A stretch of 64,000 bases of DNA from Micromonospora sp. WMMD1120. Lineage in GTDB: Bacteria > Actinomycetota > Actinomycetes > Mycobacteriales > Micromonosporaceae. Positions within the stretch are counted from its first letter, which is position 1. Each line of letters begins with the position of its first letter. Positions 42,494 to 51,271 of the stretch are shown piece by piece. The position numbers were made by a program, and so were the translations under genes. The stretch is taken from NCBI RefSeq assembly GCF_029626235.1, contig NZ_JARUBO010000005.1:248001-312000 (forward strand). The letters run 5' to 3'. Under the pieces are notes generated by a model. That model saw only the letters and a program-made list of their open reading frames with translations. It was not told where the DNA came from and ran no database searches.

Positions 42494-45400
42494 ACGGCCG
42501 CTACGCCGACCCGTGGCCAGACCCAAACGAACCGTCCTGGATGGTCGAGCCGACCGGCGAGTGGCAGCCGCAGTTCCCCGGCCAGCGCTACCCGGGCGAC
42601 ATCGGCGTGCTCCACCAGCCGCCGCCCCGCGGCCGGGCGACGGTGACCGGTCGTGCCGAGGTCCCGCCGCTCGCGCCCACCCGTCCCGACGGCACCTACC
42701 TCGGCCGGTCCTGGGCCGACGAGCCGCCGACCGACGCCGGGTCGCAGGGCCGGTCCTGGGTGGACGACGAACAGGTCGGGGCGCCGACCTACGGCCGGCC
42801 CGACTCCGGCCACTACGACCACGAGCCGTACCGCCGGCCGCTACCCGAGCCGCCCCGCCGCGAGGACCGTCGTTCCCCCGAGTCGGACCGGCGTACCGCC
42901 TGGTCCGACCGTCGCTCCGCGGACGAGCGGGGGCCGGCGCGCGAGGCCGCCTGGCACCGGGACTCCGGCACCTCCGACCGGTACGACGGGCGTCGCGCAC
43001 GGCAGGAGCCCAGCGAGCGGGACCGCGGTTACCGGAGCACGCCGCCGATCTCCCCCGCCCCCGCCGTTGAGCCCGGGTGGATGCCGGAACCGGACGACGG
43101 GCCACGGCGGCGCGGCCCGCAGGAGCGACCGGCCGCCGCTCACGAGCGGCACGACGGATACAACGGGCATGACGGACGACCCACGCGCGACCGCGATCCC
43201 CGGACCGTCGACGGGACCGACCGGTGGGCGGCCGGGGACGGCCGCCCACCGTACCGCGCCGACGGGTACCCGGAGCGGCCCGCCGACGACCTCCGCCGTC
43301 CGGAGCCGCGTTACCGGGCGGACGACGCCGCGGCACCGTCGCCGAACGGTGCACGACGCCGTCGTCCCGAACCGGGGTTGCCCGACCAACCCCGCCTCGA
43401 CGACGAGCGGCGGCGACCCGACCCGGTTCCGCACCGGCAGCAGCCCCGCGAGGCGGCGGCCCGCGCCGAGACGTACCCGGATCGGCGGCCCCGCGAGCGG
43501 GGCCGACCGGACGCCTACCGGGACAGCGGGTACCGGGAGGACGCGCCGCGCGAGGACGGTCACCGTGAGCCCCGACCCGGCCAGCGGCCGGACGGCGCCC
43601 TGCCCTGGCCCCCGCCGGGTCCCGTGCGCCAGGACCGCACCCGGGAGCCGGGCCACCGCCCCGCCGACCCGCACCGCCCCGCCGACCCGCACCGCCCCGC
43701 CGAGCCGTACCGCCCCGCCGACCCGCACCGACCCGCCGAGCCGTACCGGGCCGCCGAGCCGTACCGCAGGGCCGAGCCGGAGCCCGCGCCGCGGCCGGCT
43801 GCCCGGCCGGACCGGCCCCCGGCCACCCCGTCGCGGCACGACGAGCGGCCGGCACGTCCGGCAGCGCCGGCACCGGCCGCGTCGAGCCGTACCGTGCCGG
43901 CTCGCCCGGAACGACCGGTGTCGCCCGCACCGGTGTCCCCCGCCGCGCCGATCTCCCCCGCCGCGCCCGGCCGGGACCGACCGGTGTCGGCCTCCCCGGT
44001 CTCACCCGCCGCCGATCCGCCGGTCTCCGGGCCACCCGCCGCTCGACTCCGGCTGGAGTACCTGCCCGCGCCGGTCGACCCACCACGCCCGGAGGAGCAG
44101 CCGGTCACCCCACCGCCTCGGTACGCCGGCCCGAACGCCGAGGACCGGGTGCCGACGGAGCAGCGGCGGGGCGAGACGCCGCGCCCCGACCCGCGTCGGG
44201 TCGGCGATCCACCGGCCGGGGACGTCGCCGCCAGCCGCCGTCCCGTCTCGCCGGACCACCAGGTCGTGCCGCCGCACCCGTACGCGCCGCAACGAGCGGT
44301 CCCGACAGCGGACGCCCGCCCGCCGGTCGCCCCGCCACCCACCTGGCAGGTACCGAACCCACCGGAGACCCGCCCCGCCCCGACGCCCGCGTCTCCTCCG
44401 GCTCCGGCTGCCCCGCCACCCTCGGTGCCGGCGGCCCCGGCACCGGACGCTGACCCCGCGCCGGCGCTGCCGCTGGCTCCCGGCACGCCACGTCGCTACA
44501 TCCCTCCCCCGCCCTCGGACGAGCCGGTGGCACCCACCCGCGAGCCGGACGACGCCCCAAGCACCCGTGGTCCGGACGCGTGGTTCAGCCCCGCCCAGCC
44601 GGTCGGGCCCGCACCTGATGACCAGGCGACGGACCTGCCGCTCGACCGGGTCGACGAATCGACGGTCCACGACGACTCGGTAGCGGTTGCCGAACCGGGC
44701 CCACTGCCGTCGACACCACCAACGGACCTCCACCATGATGAGAGCCGGGCATCGACGCCGCTCGACGCCGCCGAGCCCGTCTCCGCGCCGCCGGCGAGCC
44801 CGGTCTCCGGCGTCCCGGGCGGGTGGACCGTCGACCCGACCGACGAGGTGGCGGCACCCGAGCCGCCGAGCACCACGGACGGCCTGACCCGCGAGCCACT
44901 GGATGATCCGCGCCCCGACGAGTGGTCGCTCGACGCCCCGTCGGCCGCCTCGCCGTCCGCCGAGGACGCCGACCCGCTCACCCCCACGGTCGCGGCGGAC
45001 CCCGCGCCGGTATCGGCGCCACCCGCACCGCCGCCGCCCGTGGCCGTACCCGTCTCCGCGCCGCCCGCGTCCGCCACCGCACCACCGACCGCCGCCGCGC
45101 CCGAGCCAACGCCGCCAGCCGCGACACCCGCCTCCGCACCGCCGTTCGCCACCTCCGCGCCGCTCGACACCGTCCCGGAAGCGCCCGACGTCGCGCCGCT
45201 CGACACCGCCCCGGAAACGCCCGCCCTCGCCCCGCCCGACGCCGACCCGGAAACGCCCGCCCTCGCCCCGGAAGCGCCGGCGTCGCCATCCGCCGAGACA
45301 CCGGTCTCCGCACCACCCGCGCCCACACCGCTGCCACCCGCCGCACCCGAGCCGCTCAACACCGCACCGGAAGCGCCGCTCCCGCCATCCCCCGAGACAG

Positions 45401-47064
45401 CGACCTCCGCGCCGGCGCACCCGGCCACGCCGGTGTCCGCGCCACCCGCGCCGACGCCACCCTCACCCGCCACGCCGGTGTCTACGCCACCCGCGCCGAC
45501 GCCACCCTCACCCGCCACGCCGGTCTCCGCGCCACCCACAGCGGCACCGGCCGCCGCTGCCGCGCCCGTCTCCGCGCCGCCCGCACCCGTCTCCGCGCCG
45601 CCCGCGCCCGTCTCCGCGCCGCCGGCCGCTGCCGTTCCCGGGCCGAGGATCGGCGGGGACGAGCAGAACGCGCCGGTCTCCGCGCCGCCGGAGGACACCC
45701 CGCCGGAGGACACCCCGCCGGAGGACACTTCGCCGGAGGACACCCCGCCGGTGGCGACCCGGCCGTCGCTGGCCGACCCGGGTGATCCGGAGCAGGTTCT
45801 GGCCGCGTACCGCTGGCGGTTGGATCCGGTGGCCCTGCGTGAGGATCTGACCGAGCCGGACAACCTCCGGGCCATCCGACGCCGCCTGACCGAGAAGCTG
45901 GGCTCGGCGGTCGACAACCGTGCGCGCGCCCGGCTGCTGAGTCTGCGGGCGGTGACCTCCCGGATTCTCGGCGAGCTGGACGACGCGTTGGCCGACGGGC
46001 GGCTCGCGCTCACCTACGCCGAGGCGACCGGCGAGCTGCGCCGGACCGCGTTGGCCCAGGCACGGCTGGCGCACGTGCTGCGGTGGCGTGGCGACTTCGC
46101 CGAGGCGGACCTCCTCTTCGCCCAGGCCAACTCGCCGGAGTTGCCCGACCGGTTGCGGGCCGCGCTGCACGAGCACGCCGGGCGGTCGTGTTACGACCAG
46201 GGACGACTCATGGAGGCCTGCGCGCACTTCGAGAAGGCGCTCGACCTGCGTGGCGCCGGCGACGCCGACCTGCTCGACCGGGTGCGGGTGGCCCTCGACG
46301 CGGTGACCGCGCGGGCCTCGACGGGCGGCTTCGGACCGTACCCCCGTAGTCGGGACGAGATCCTCGACCGGGACCGGCCCCCGCTGCCGGAGCGGGACGG
46401 GACGCTGTGGGGTTACGCCAGCACGGACGGCGAGCTGGTCATTCCCGCCCGGTACGCCGAGGCGCAGCCGTTCCACGACGGGTTGGCCTGGGTCCGGCGG
46501 CCGGACACCGACCACTGGTCGCTGATCAATCTGCTCGGTACGACGGTGATCCCGCCGTCCTTCCCGACCGCGCAACCGTTCAGCGACGGCCTGGCCTGGG
46601 TGGTCGGCGAGGGCGGTTGGACGGCTATCGACGCGACCGGCGCGGTGCAGGTTCGGCCCAACTTCGCCGAGGTACGGCCGTTCCGTCGTGGGTTGGCGGC
46701 GGTGCGGCGGGAGGGGTGGGGTGCTGTCGATCGGACCGGCCGGATCGTGGTGCCCACCCGCTTCCACGCCTTCGTGACCGAGTTGGCCGACGGCAGGCAG
46801 GTCGACGGTTTCACCGACGAGGGCCTCGCCGTGGTGGACGTGGGCGGTCGACGCGGTGTGGTGGACCGCACCGGAGCGGTGCTGGTGCCACCGACGCATC
46901 CGGTGCTCGTCATCCACCCGGTGGCGTTCCTGATCGGCACCGGCGGCAGGTGGGGCGCGCTGGACCGCAAGGGCCTGCCGCTCATCGACCCGGTGCACCG
47001 CGACCGGGCAGAGGTGCTGGCGGAGATCGACCGGCTCCTCATCGACGCCAATCCCGTGCTCTGA
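42490..47064 (+). CDS. Giant disordered-TPR-WG-repeat protein, 1524 aa
   Basis: Starting at the ATG (MNGRYADPWPDPNEPSW), the protein has three parts. Residues 1 to about 1090 are Pro/Ala/Arg/Asp-rich and disordered: first Arg/Asp-rich polyampholyte, then hexapeptide repeats of the HRPADP/YRPAEP type, then PVSAPPAP and EDTPP repeats. Residues about 1095-1270 are helical and TPR-like (LGELDDALADGRLALTYAEA, YDQGRLMEACAHFEKALDL). Residues about 1300-1510 carry WG (beta-propeller-like) repeats: GTLWGYASTDGELVIPARY, HWSLINLLGTTVIPPSF, GWTAIDATGAVQVRPNF, GWGAVDRTGRIVVPTRF, RRGVVDRTGAVLVPP and RWGALDRKGLPLI. No signal peptide or membrane segment is seen, so it is probably cytoplasmic. The reading frame stays open up to 42298, so a longer start (GTG 42340) is possible. 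Function is unknown. Confidence 0.85.
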   Translation: MNGRYADPWPDPNEPSWMVEPTGEWQPQFPGQRYPGDIGVLHQPPPRGRATVTGRAEVPPLAPTRPDGTYLGRSWADEPPTDAGSQGRSWVDDEQVGAPTYGRPDSGHYDHEPYRRPLPEPPRREDRRSPESDRRTAWSDRRSADERGPAREAAWHRDSGTSDRYDGRRARQEPSERDRGYRSTPPISPAPAVEPGWMPEPDDGPRRRGPQERPAAAHERHDGYNGHDGRPTRDRDPRTVDGTDRWAAGDGRPPYRADGYPERPADDLRRPEPRYRADDAAAPSPNGARRRRPEPGLPDQPRLDDERRRPDPVPHRQQPREAAARAETYPDRRPRERGRPDAYRDSGYREDAPREDGHREPRPGQRPDGALPWPPPGPVRQDRTREPGHRPADPHRPADPHRPAEPYRPADPHRPAEPYRAAEPYRRAEPEPAPRPAARPDRPPATPSRHDERPARPAAPAPAASSRTVPARPERPVSPAPVSPAAPISPAAPGRDRPVSASPVSPAADPPVSGPPAARLRLEYLPAPVDPPRPEEQPVTPPPRYAGPNAEDRVPTEQRRGETPRPDPRRVGDPPAGDVAASRRPVSPDHQVVPPHPYAPQRAVPTADARPPVAPPPTWQVPNPPETRPAPTPASPPAPAAPPPSVPAAPAPDADPAPALPLAPGTPRRYIPPPPSDEPVAPTREPDDAPSTRGPDAWFSPAQPVGPAPDDQATDLPLDRVDESTVHDDSVAVAEPGPLPSTPPTDLHHDESRASTPLDAAEPVSAPPASPVSGVPGGWTVDPTDEVAAPEPPSTTDGLTREPLDDPRPDEWSLDAPSAASPSAEDADPLTPTVAADPAPVSAPPAPPPPVAVPVSAPPASATAPPTAAAPEPTPPAATPASAPPFATSAPLDTVPEAPDVAPLDTAPETPALAPPDADPETPALAPEAPASPSAETPVSAPPAPTPLPPAAPEPLNTAPEAPLPPSPETATSAPAHPATPVSAPPAPTPPSPATPVSTPPAPTPPSPATPVSAPPTAAPAAAAAPVSAPPAPVSAPPAPVSAPPAAAVPGPRIGGDEQNAPVSAPPEDTPPEDTPPEDTSPEDTPPVATRPSLADPGDPEQVLAAYRWRLDPVALREDLTEPDNLRAIRRRLTEKLGSAVDNRARARLLSLRAVTSRILGELDDALADGRLALTYAEATGELRRTALAQARLAHVLRWRGDFAEADLLFAQANSPELPDRLRAALHEHAGRSCYDQGRLMEACAHFEKALDLRGAGDADLLDRVRVALDAVTARASTGGFGPYPRSRDEILDRDRPPLPERDGTLWGYASTDGELVIPARYAEAQPFHDGLAWVRRPDTDHWSLINLLGTTVIPPSFPTAQPFSDGLAWVVGEGGWTAIDATGAVQVRPNFAEVRPFRRGLAAVRREGWGAVDRTGRIVVPTRFHAFVTELADGRQVDGFTDEGLAVVDVGGRRGVVDRTGAVLVPPTHPVLVIHPVAFLIGTGGRWGALDRKGLPLIDPVHRDRAEVLAEIDRLLIDANPVL
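43654..43779. repeat. Seven tandem 18-bp units coding HRPADP-like hexapeptides
   Basis: The unit CACCGCCCCGCCGACCCG recurs with few changes, encoding HRPADP, HRPADP, HRPAEP, YRPADP, HRPAEP, YRAAEP and YRRAEP in the disordered part of the WG-repeat protein. Confidence 0.85.
45427..45516. repeat. Two near-identical 45-bp tandem units in the WG-repeat gene
   Basis: The 15-codon unit starting ACGCCGGTGTC and encoding TPVSAPPAPTPPSPA is repeated at 45427 and 45472 with two to three differences, and a third partial unit follows. Confidence 0.8.
45691..45750. repeat. Four 15-bp tandem units coding EDTPP
   Basis: GAGGACACCCCGCCG occurs four times in a row (third copy GAGGACACTTCGCCG), just before the TPR-like domain. 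Confidence 0.9.
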
Positions 47065-47096
47065 CACGCCGTTCTGCGGTGCTGATCTAGCGGAGT

Positions 47097-47102
47097 TAGG
47101 GT
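47097..47102 (+). promoter_or_regulatory. Putative -10 element for leaderless aldo/keto reductase transcript
   Basis: TAGGGT lies 6 nt (CGACGG) before the ATG at 47109. No ribosome-binding site is present. Confidence 0.6.
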
Positions 47103-47108
47103 CGACGG

Positions 47109-48107
47109 ATGGAATTCCGACACCTGGGCCGCTCCGGCCTGCTGGTCAGTGAGATCTCGTACGGCAACTGGATCACCCACGGTTCGCAGGTCGAGGAGGA
47201 CGCCGCCTTCGCCTGCGTCCGGGCCGCGCTCGACGCGGGCATCACCACCTTCGACACCGCCGACGTGTACGCCGGCACCCGGGCCGAGGACGTGCTCGGC
47301 CGGGCGTTGCAGAACGAGCGCCGCGAGGGCCTGGAGATCTTCACGAAGGTCTACTGGCCGACCGGTCCCGGCCGCAACGACCGTGGCCTGTCCCGCAAGC
47401 ACATCATGGAGTCGATCAACGGCTCGCTGCGCCGCCTACGGACCGACTACGTGGACCTCTACCAGGCCCACCGGTACGACTACAGCACCCCGCTGGAAGA
47501 GACGATGGAGGCGTTCGCCGACGTCGTGCACTCCGGCAAGGCGCACTACATCGGCGTTTCCGAGTGGACCGCCGACCAGCTCCGCGCCGCCCACCCGCTC
47601 GCCCGGGAGCTGCACATCCCGCTGGTCTCCAACCAGCCGCAGTACTCGCTGCTGTGGCGGGTCATCGAGGCCGAGGTCGTACCGGCCAGCGAGGAGCTGG
47701 GTATCGGGCAGATCGTCTGGTCGCCGATGGCCCAGGGCGTGCTCTCCGGCAAGTACCTGCCGGGTCAGCCGCCGCCGGCCGGTTCCCGCGCCACCGACGA
47801 GAAGTCCGGCGCGAACTTCATCGCCCGGTTCATGAACGACGACGTGCTCACCCGGGTGCAGCAGCTCAAGCCCCTCGCCGAGCAGGCCGGGCTGAGCATG
47901 GCCCAGCTCGCCGTGGCGTGGGTCCTGCAGAACCCGAACGTGTCGTCGGCCATCATCGGGGCGTCCCGCCCCGAGCAGGTGCACGACAACGTGAAGGCAG
48001 CCGGTGTGAAGCTCGACGCCGACCTGCTCAAGGCGATCGACGACGTCGTCGCCCCGGTGGTGGAGCGGGACCCGGCGAAGACCGAGTCCCCCGCGCAGCG
48101 TCCCTGA
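47109..48107 (+). CDS. Aldo/keto reductase (potassium-channel beta-subunit-like class)
   Basis: A 332-residue NADPH-dependent aldo/keto reductase. The catalytic tetrad reads D49 (FDTADVYAG), Y54, K80 (IFTKVYW) and H121 (LYQAHRYD). The C-terminal cofactor-binding region has AIIGASRPEQVHDNV. The overall pattern (MEFRHLGRSGLLVSEISYG) is that of the YghZ/Kv-beta-like class. Substrates are probably carbonyl compounds but cannot be specified. The start coincides with a leaderless-type TAGGGT. A bidirectional hairpin follows. Confidence 0.93.
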   Translation: MEFRHLGRSGLLVSEISYGNWITHGSQVEEDAAFACVRAALDAGITTFDTADVYAGTRAEDVLGRALQNERREGLEIFTKVYWPTGPGRNDRGLSRKHIMESINGSLRRLRTDYVDLYQAHRYDYSTPLEETMEAFADVVHSGKAHYIGVSEWTADQLRAAHPLARELHIPLVSNQPQYSLLWRVIEAEVVPASEELGIGQIVWSPMAQGVLSGKYLPGQPPPAGSRATDEKSGANFIARFMNDDVLTRVQQLKPLAEQAGLSMAQLAVAWVLQNPNVSSAIIGASRPEQVHDNVKAAGVKLDADLLKAIDDVVAPVVERDPAKTESPAQRP

Positions 48108-48116
48108 CGCCACCTT

Positions 48117-48149
48117 CCCGGCCGGCGCGAGGAGTTCGCGCCGGCCGGG
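48117..48149. terminator. Bidirectional terminator between aldo/keto reductase and M50 protease genes
   Basis: A 14-bp perfect stem CCGGCCGGCGCGA / TCGCGCCGGCCGG (with flanking C:G) closes on a GGAGT-type loop, 10 nt after one stop and 7 nt from the other. Confidence 0.85.
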
Positions 48150-48155
48150 CTCGGC

Positions 48156-48953
48156 TCAGCCCTGCCAGAAGCGGATCAGGTCCAGGCCGGTGGCGTAGAG
48201 CCAGCTGGGCAGGCCGAGCAGGTCACCCACCCAGAAGACCGCGTCGAAGAACCATCCGCCGATGCGGGGGTTCCACAGCAGCGCGAAGAGCAGGATGAAG
48301 CCGTACGGGGCGAAGAGGTCGTACATCCTGCGCCACTGCGGGTTGAGCCACGGCTGGATCATGTTGCCGCCGTCCAGGCCCGGCACCGGCAGCAGGTTCA
48401 GCACACTGGCGGTGAGCTGGAGGAACGCGAGCAGCGCCACCCCCGCCCAGAACTCCACCGGGCCGCCCGACCCGGCGCCCAGGCGTACGGCGGCCACCAG
48501 CACCAGCGTGAACAGCACGTTCGTCGCCGGGCCGGCGAGGCTCACCAACGTGTGCCGCAGCCGACCCGGGATGGCGTGCCGGTCCACCCACACCGCGCCG
48601 CCGGGCAGGCCGATGCCGCCGAGCAGCACCACCACCACCGGCAGCACGATCGACAGCAGCGGGTGGGTGTACTTGAACGGGTTGAGCGTCAGGTAACCCC
48701 GGTGGGCGATGTCCCGGTCACCGGCCCGGTAGGCCACCACCGCGTGGGCGTACTCGTGCAGGCAGAGCGACACCAGCCAGCCGGACACCACGAACAGGAA
48801 GACGTTGAAGCGGGCGTTGCCGTACCCGTTCCAGGCCAACACCCCGCCGACCGCGAACAGGGCGACCAGGCCGAGGAAGACCGGGCTGGGCCGGAACGCC
48901 GCCCTCGGCACGCCGAGAACCAGCCCGTCGCCGCCCGGCCGTTCGTGGGTCAT
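48156..48953 (-). CDS. Site-2-protease-like M50 family membrane metalloprotease
   Basis: A 265-residue multi-pass membrane protease. The zinc motif H66EYAH70 lies in the third hydrophobic segment (WLVSLCLHEYAHAVVAYRAG), and the third ligand is D194 in NLLPVPGLDGGN. Six hydrophobic segments can be drawn. It is the minimal form without PDZ domain, close to the M50B rhomboid-like group of bacterial S2P homologues, which cleave membrane proteins such as anti-sigma factors or act in quality control. The ATG overlaps the stop of the preceding 66-aa gene by 4 nt. Confidence 0.92.
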   Translation of the reverse strand: MTHERPGGDGLVLGVPRAAFRPSPVFLGLVALFAVGGVLAWNGYGNARFNVFLFVVSGWLVSLCLHEYAHAVVAYRAGDRDIAHRGYLTLNPFKYTHPLLSIVLPVVVVLLGGIGLPGGAVWVDRHAIPGRLRHTLVSLAGPATNVLFTLVLVAAVRLGAGSGGPVEFWAGVALLAFLQLTASVLNLLPVPGLDGGNMIQPWLNPQWRRMYDLFAPYGFILLFALLWNPRIGGWFFDAVFWVGDLLGLPSWLYATGLDLIRFWQG

Positions 48954-49153
48954 CACTCGGCCGTGGGCAGCAGGCTCATCCGATACTCCACCCGGTCGTC
49001 CTCGACGAGCGCGACCGAGGTGACGCCGGACGCCGCGAGCTCCCGCCAGGTCTGACCGATCCAGGATTCGGCGTCGGCCTGGCTGCCGAACGACTCCGCC
49101 GGTCCCTCGACCGCCTGGCCGTCCGTGCCCTCGTACCGCCAGCTCCACGCCAT
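48953..49153 (-). CDS. Small conserved protein, 66 aa, coupled to the M50 protease
   Basis: A 66-residue protein starting MAWSWRYEGTDGQAVEGPAE, with an amphipathic helix (QADAESWIGQTWRELAASGV) and a final beta hairpin (VALVEDDRVEYRMSL). The ATG at 49153 has GAGGGGAG upstream, and its TGA overlaps the protease ATG. I recall short proteins of this appearance in many actinobacteria, without known function. Overlap with the protease gene suggests coordinated expression. Confidence 0.85.
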   Translation of the reverse strand: MAWSWRYEGTDGQAVEGPAESFGSQADAESWIGQTWRELAASGVTSVALVEDDRVEYRMSLLPTAE

Positions 49154-49312
49154 GCCGCGTCTCCCCTCGCCGCTGAAGTCCCGGTGGGACGAACCTCCGC
49201 CAGCGTAGTCGGCCCGGCGCGCGAACGGCCGCTCGCTCGCCTCCGCGGGAACCCACGGGTGGATCAGCCCGGTCGGCGCCGGCCCGGCAGGCACCGCGAC
49301 CCCGGGCGGCCT

Positions 49313-49318
49313 TAAGGT
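49313..49318 (+). promoter_or_regulatory. Putative -10 element for leaderless cobU-cobT transcript
   Basis: TAAGGT lies 6 nt (ACGGGC) before the ATG at 49325. I looked for a cobalamin riboswitch upstream and found none; a leaderless start would leave no room for one. Confidence 0.6.
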
Positions 49319-49324
49319 ACGGGC

Positions 49325-51271
49325 ATGTCCGTAGACGGGTGGAACACGGTCCTGGTGCTCGGCGGGATCCGGTCCGGCAAGTCCGAGTTCGCCGAGTCCC
49401 TGGTCACCGACGCGCCGGTGGTCCGTTACGTCGCCACCGCGCCCGAGGGTGACCCGGAGGACACCGAGTGGGCCACCCGGCTGGGCGCGCACCGGGCCCG
49501 GCGTCCGGGCAGCTGGACGACCGAGGAGACCGCGGCGGAGCCGCGGCGGCTGGCCGACGTGCTGGCGTCCGCCGAGCCCAACGAGACGCTGCTCGTCGAC
49601 GATCTGGGCGGCTGGGTGACGGTGCTGCTCGACCCGGAGCACCAACCCGCCGACGACGTGGCGACGATCGCCGAGCTGGCCGAGGCGATCAGCGGCTGCG
49701 CGGCGCGGGTGGTGCTGGTCAGCCCCGAGGTGGGGCTGTCGCTGGTGCCGACCACTCCGCTGGGGCGGGCGTTCACCGACGCGTTGGGCGCGGCCAACCG
49801 CGCGGTCGCCGACGCCTGTGACGCGGTGGTGCTCGTCGTCGCCGGCCAGCCGGTGTGGCTGAAGTCGACCGCCGCCGGGACCGAGCCGGCCGCCGCACCC
49901 GCCGCCAGCGCCAGCGCATCCGACGCCGCACCCGTGGCCGCCACCGCACCGCCCGCCACGGCCACCGCCCTCGCGCCCGTCGTCACGGCCCTGGGCGACA
50001 ACGAGCCCACCCCCGAGGTGCAGCTTCCCGAGGTGCTGACCCACACGCCACCCCCCGCGCCCAGCCCTGATCAGGGCAACTCGTGGGCGGCCCCGACGAT
50101 GGCGTTGCCGATGGTGGCGACCGGGCTGGTCATCCAGCCCGGCATGGAGCTGCCGATGCCGGACGAGTACGCGGGGCCGCAGGCGGTGGACCGGCTGGCC
50201 ACACTGGACATCCCCGGCGCCGGGTTGGGTGTGCTCGACCGGGTGGTCGGTTTCGCCGCCGCGACCCAGGGCACCACGACCCCCGTCGCCTGGGGCTCGG
50301 TGCGGGTGCTGCTGCTGCACGGCGACCATGCCGGCGGAGCCGCCGCCGGCACCGTCGCCGGCGAGTCGGCGCGGCGCGCCGCGCAGGCCCGCGCCGGCCA
50401 GGGCGTGCTGGCGCGGCTGGCCGCCGAGAGCGGGGCCAGCCTCCAGGTGGTGGACACCCCGGCGTCCGCGCCGATCGAGGACGAGCCGGCGCTGGCGCCG
50501 GAGCAGGTGGAGTCGGCGCTGCGCTACGGCTGGCGGTTGGCCGAGCAGGCCGCCGACGCCGGCGTACGGCTGCTGGTGTTGGGCGCGTGCGGCGCTGGCA
50601 CGGAGGCGGCGGCCGCGGCGGTGCTCGCGGCGACGGCGGGCGCGGAGCCGCCGTCGGTCCTGGGGCGCGTGATCACCGACTCCGGCGAGATCGACGACGC
50701 CGCGTGGATGATCCGCTGCGCCGCGGTCCGCGACGCGCTGCACCGCACCCGCCGCTCGTCGCGCGGCGCCAAGGACATCCTGGCCGAGCTGGGCGGCGGC
50801 GACGTGGCGGTGGCCACCGGCGTGCTGCTCGGCGCGACCGCCCGTCGGGTGCCGGTGCTGTTGGACGGGCCGGTCGGGGTGGCCGCCGGCATGGTGAGCC
50901 GGGACCTGGCCGGGCAGGCCCGGCACTGGTGCCTGCTGGCCGACCACGGCGGGCACCCGGCGGTGCGACTCGCCGCCGACGTGCTGGGCCTCACTCCGCT
51001 GCTCGACCTGCGGCTGGATCTCGGCGAGGGCGCGAACGCGCTCGTCGCGCTGCCGCTGCTGCGCTCGGTGTTGGCGCTCTCCGCCGCGCTGCCGGTGCAC
51101 CCGTCGCTCGGCGGCGACGCGGAGCCCGACCCGGCCGCCGGCACCCCCGGGCCCACCGACCCGGGTGTCGACGAGCCGGAGCCGGACTTCGCCGAGCCGG
51201 AGCCGGCCGGTCCCGGCCCGGCCAGCACCGGGGCCGACGAGCAGCCGGCGTCCGGCTGGCGTGCCGGCTGA
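49325..51271 (+). CDS. cobUT: CobU-CobT fusion (adenosylcobinamide kinase/guanylyltransferase + DMB phosphoribosyltransferase)
   Basis: A 648-residue bifunctional protein for the nucleotide-loop assembly of cobalamin. Residues 1-180 are CobU/CobP: P-loop GGIRSGKSEFAE at 14-25, RYVATAPEGDPEDTEW, and DDLGGWVTVLLD. Residues about 180-255 are an Ala/Pro-rich linker. Residues about 255-605 are CobT, which makes alpha-ribazole phosphate from nicotinate mononucleotide and dimethylbenzimidazole; the catalytic Glu is E568 in LDLGEGANALVALP, and VLGACGAGTEAAAAAVLAA and RSSRGAKDILAELGGGD lie upstream. A disordered acidic tail ends the protein and overlaps the cobS start. Confidence 0.92.
   Translation: MSVDGWNTVLVLGGIRSGKSEFAESLVTDAPVVRYVATAPEGDPEDTEWATRLGAHRARRPGSWTTEETAAEPRRLADVLASAEPNETLLVDDLGGWVTVLLDPEHQPADDVATIAELAEAISGCAARVVLVSPEVGLSLVPTTPLGRAFTDALGAANRAVADACDAVVLVVAGQPVWLKSTAAGTEPAAAPAASASASDAAPVAATAPPATATALAPVVTALGDNEPTPEVQLPEVLTHTPPPAPSPDQGNSWAAPTMALPMVATGLVIQPGMELPMPDEYAGPQAVDRLATLDIPGAGLGVLDRVVGFAAATQGTTTPVAWGSVRVLLLHGDHAGGAAAGTVAGESARRAAQARAGQGVLARLAAESGASLQVVDTPASAPIEDEPALAPEQVESALRYGWRLAEQAADAGVRLLVLGACGAGTEAAAAAVLAATAGAEPPSVLGRVITDSGEIDDAAWMIRCAAVRDALHRTRRSSRGAKDILAELGGGDVAVATGVLLGATARRVPVLLDGPVGVAAGMVSRDLAGQARHWCLLADHGGHPAVRLAADVLGLTPLLDLRLDLGEGANALVALPLLRSVLALSAALPVHPSLGGDAEPDPAAGTPGPTDPGVDEPEPDFAEPEPAGPGPASTGADEQPASGWRAG

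Noticed and set aside
43654..45750. Tandem repeats as a possible CRISPR array
   Set aside because: Units are contiguous multiples of three without unique spacers and lie in frame inside a coding region; no cas genes are nearby.
42164..46013. Long antisense frames (640, 332, 472 and 505 codons) opposite the WG-repeat gene
   Set aside because: They are Arg/Gly/Ser-rich shadows produced by very high GC and tandem repeats in the sense gene and show no domain or ribosome-binding site.
49154..49324. Cobalamin riboswitch upstream of cobUT
   Set aside because: I found no B12-box or associated stems, and a -10-like TAAGGT at leaderless spacing leaves no leader RNA.
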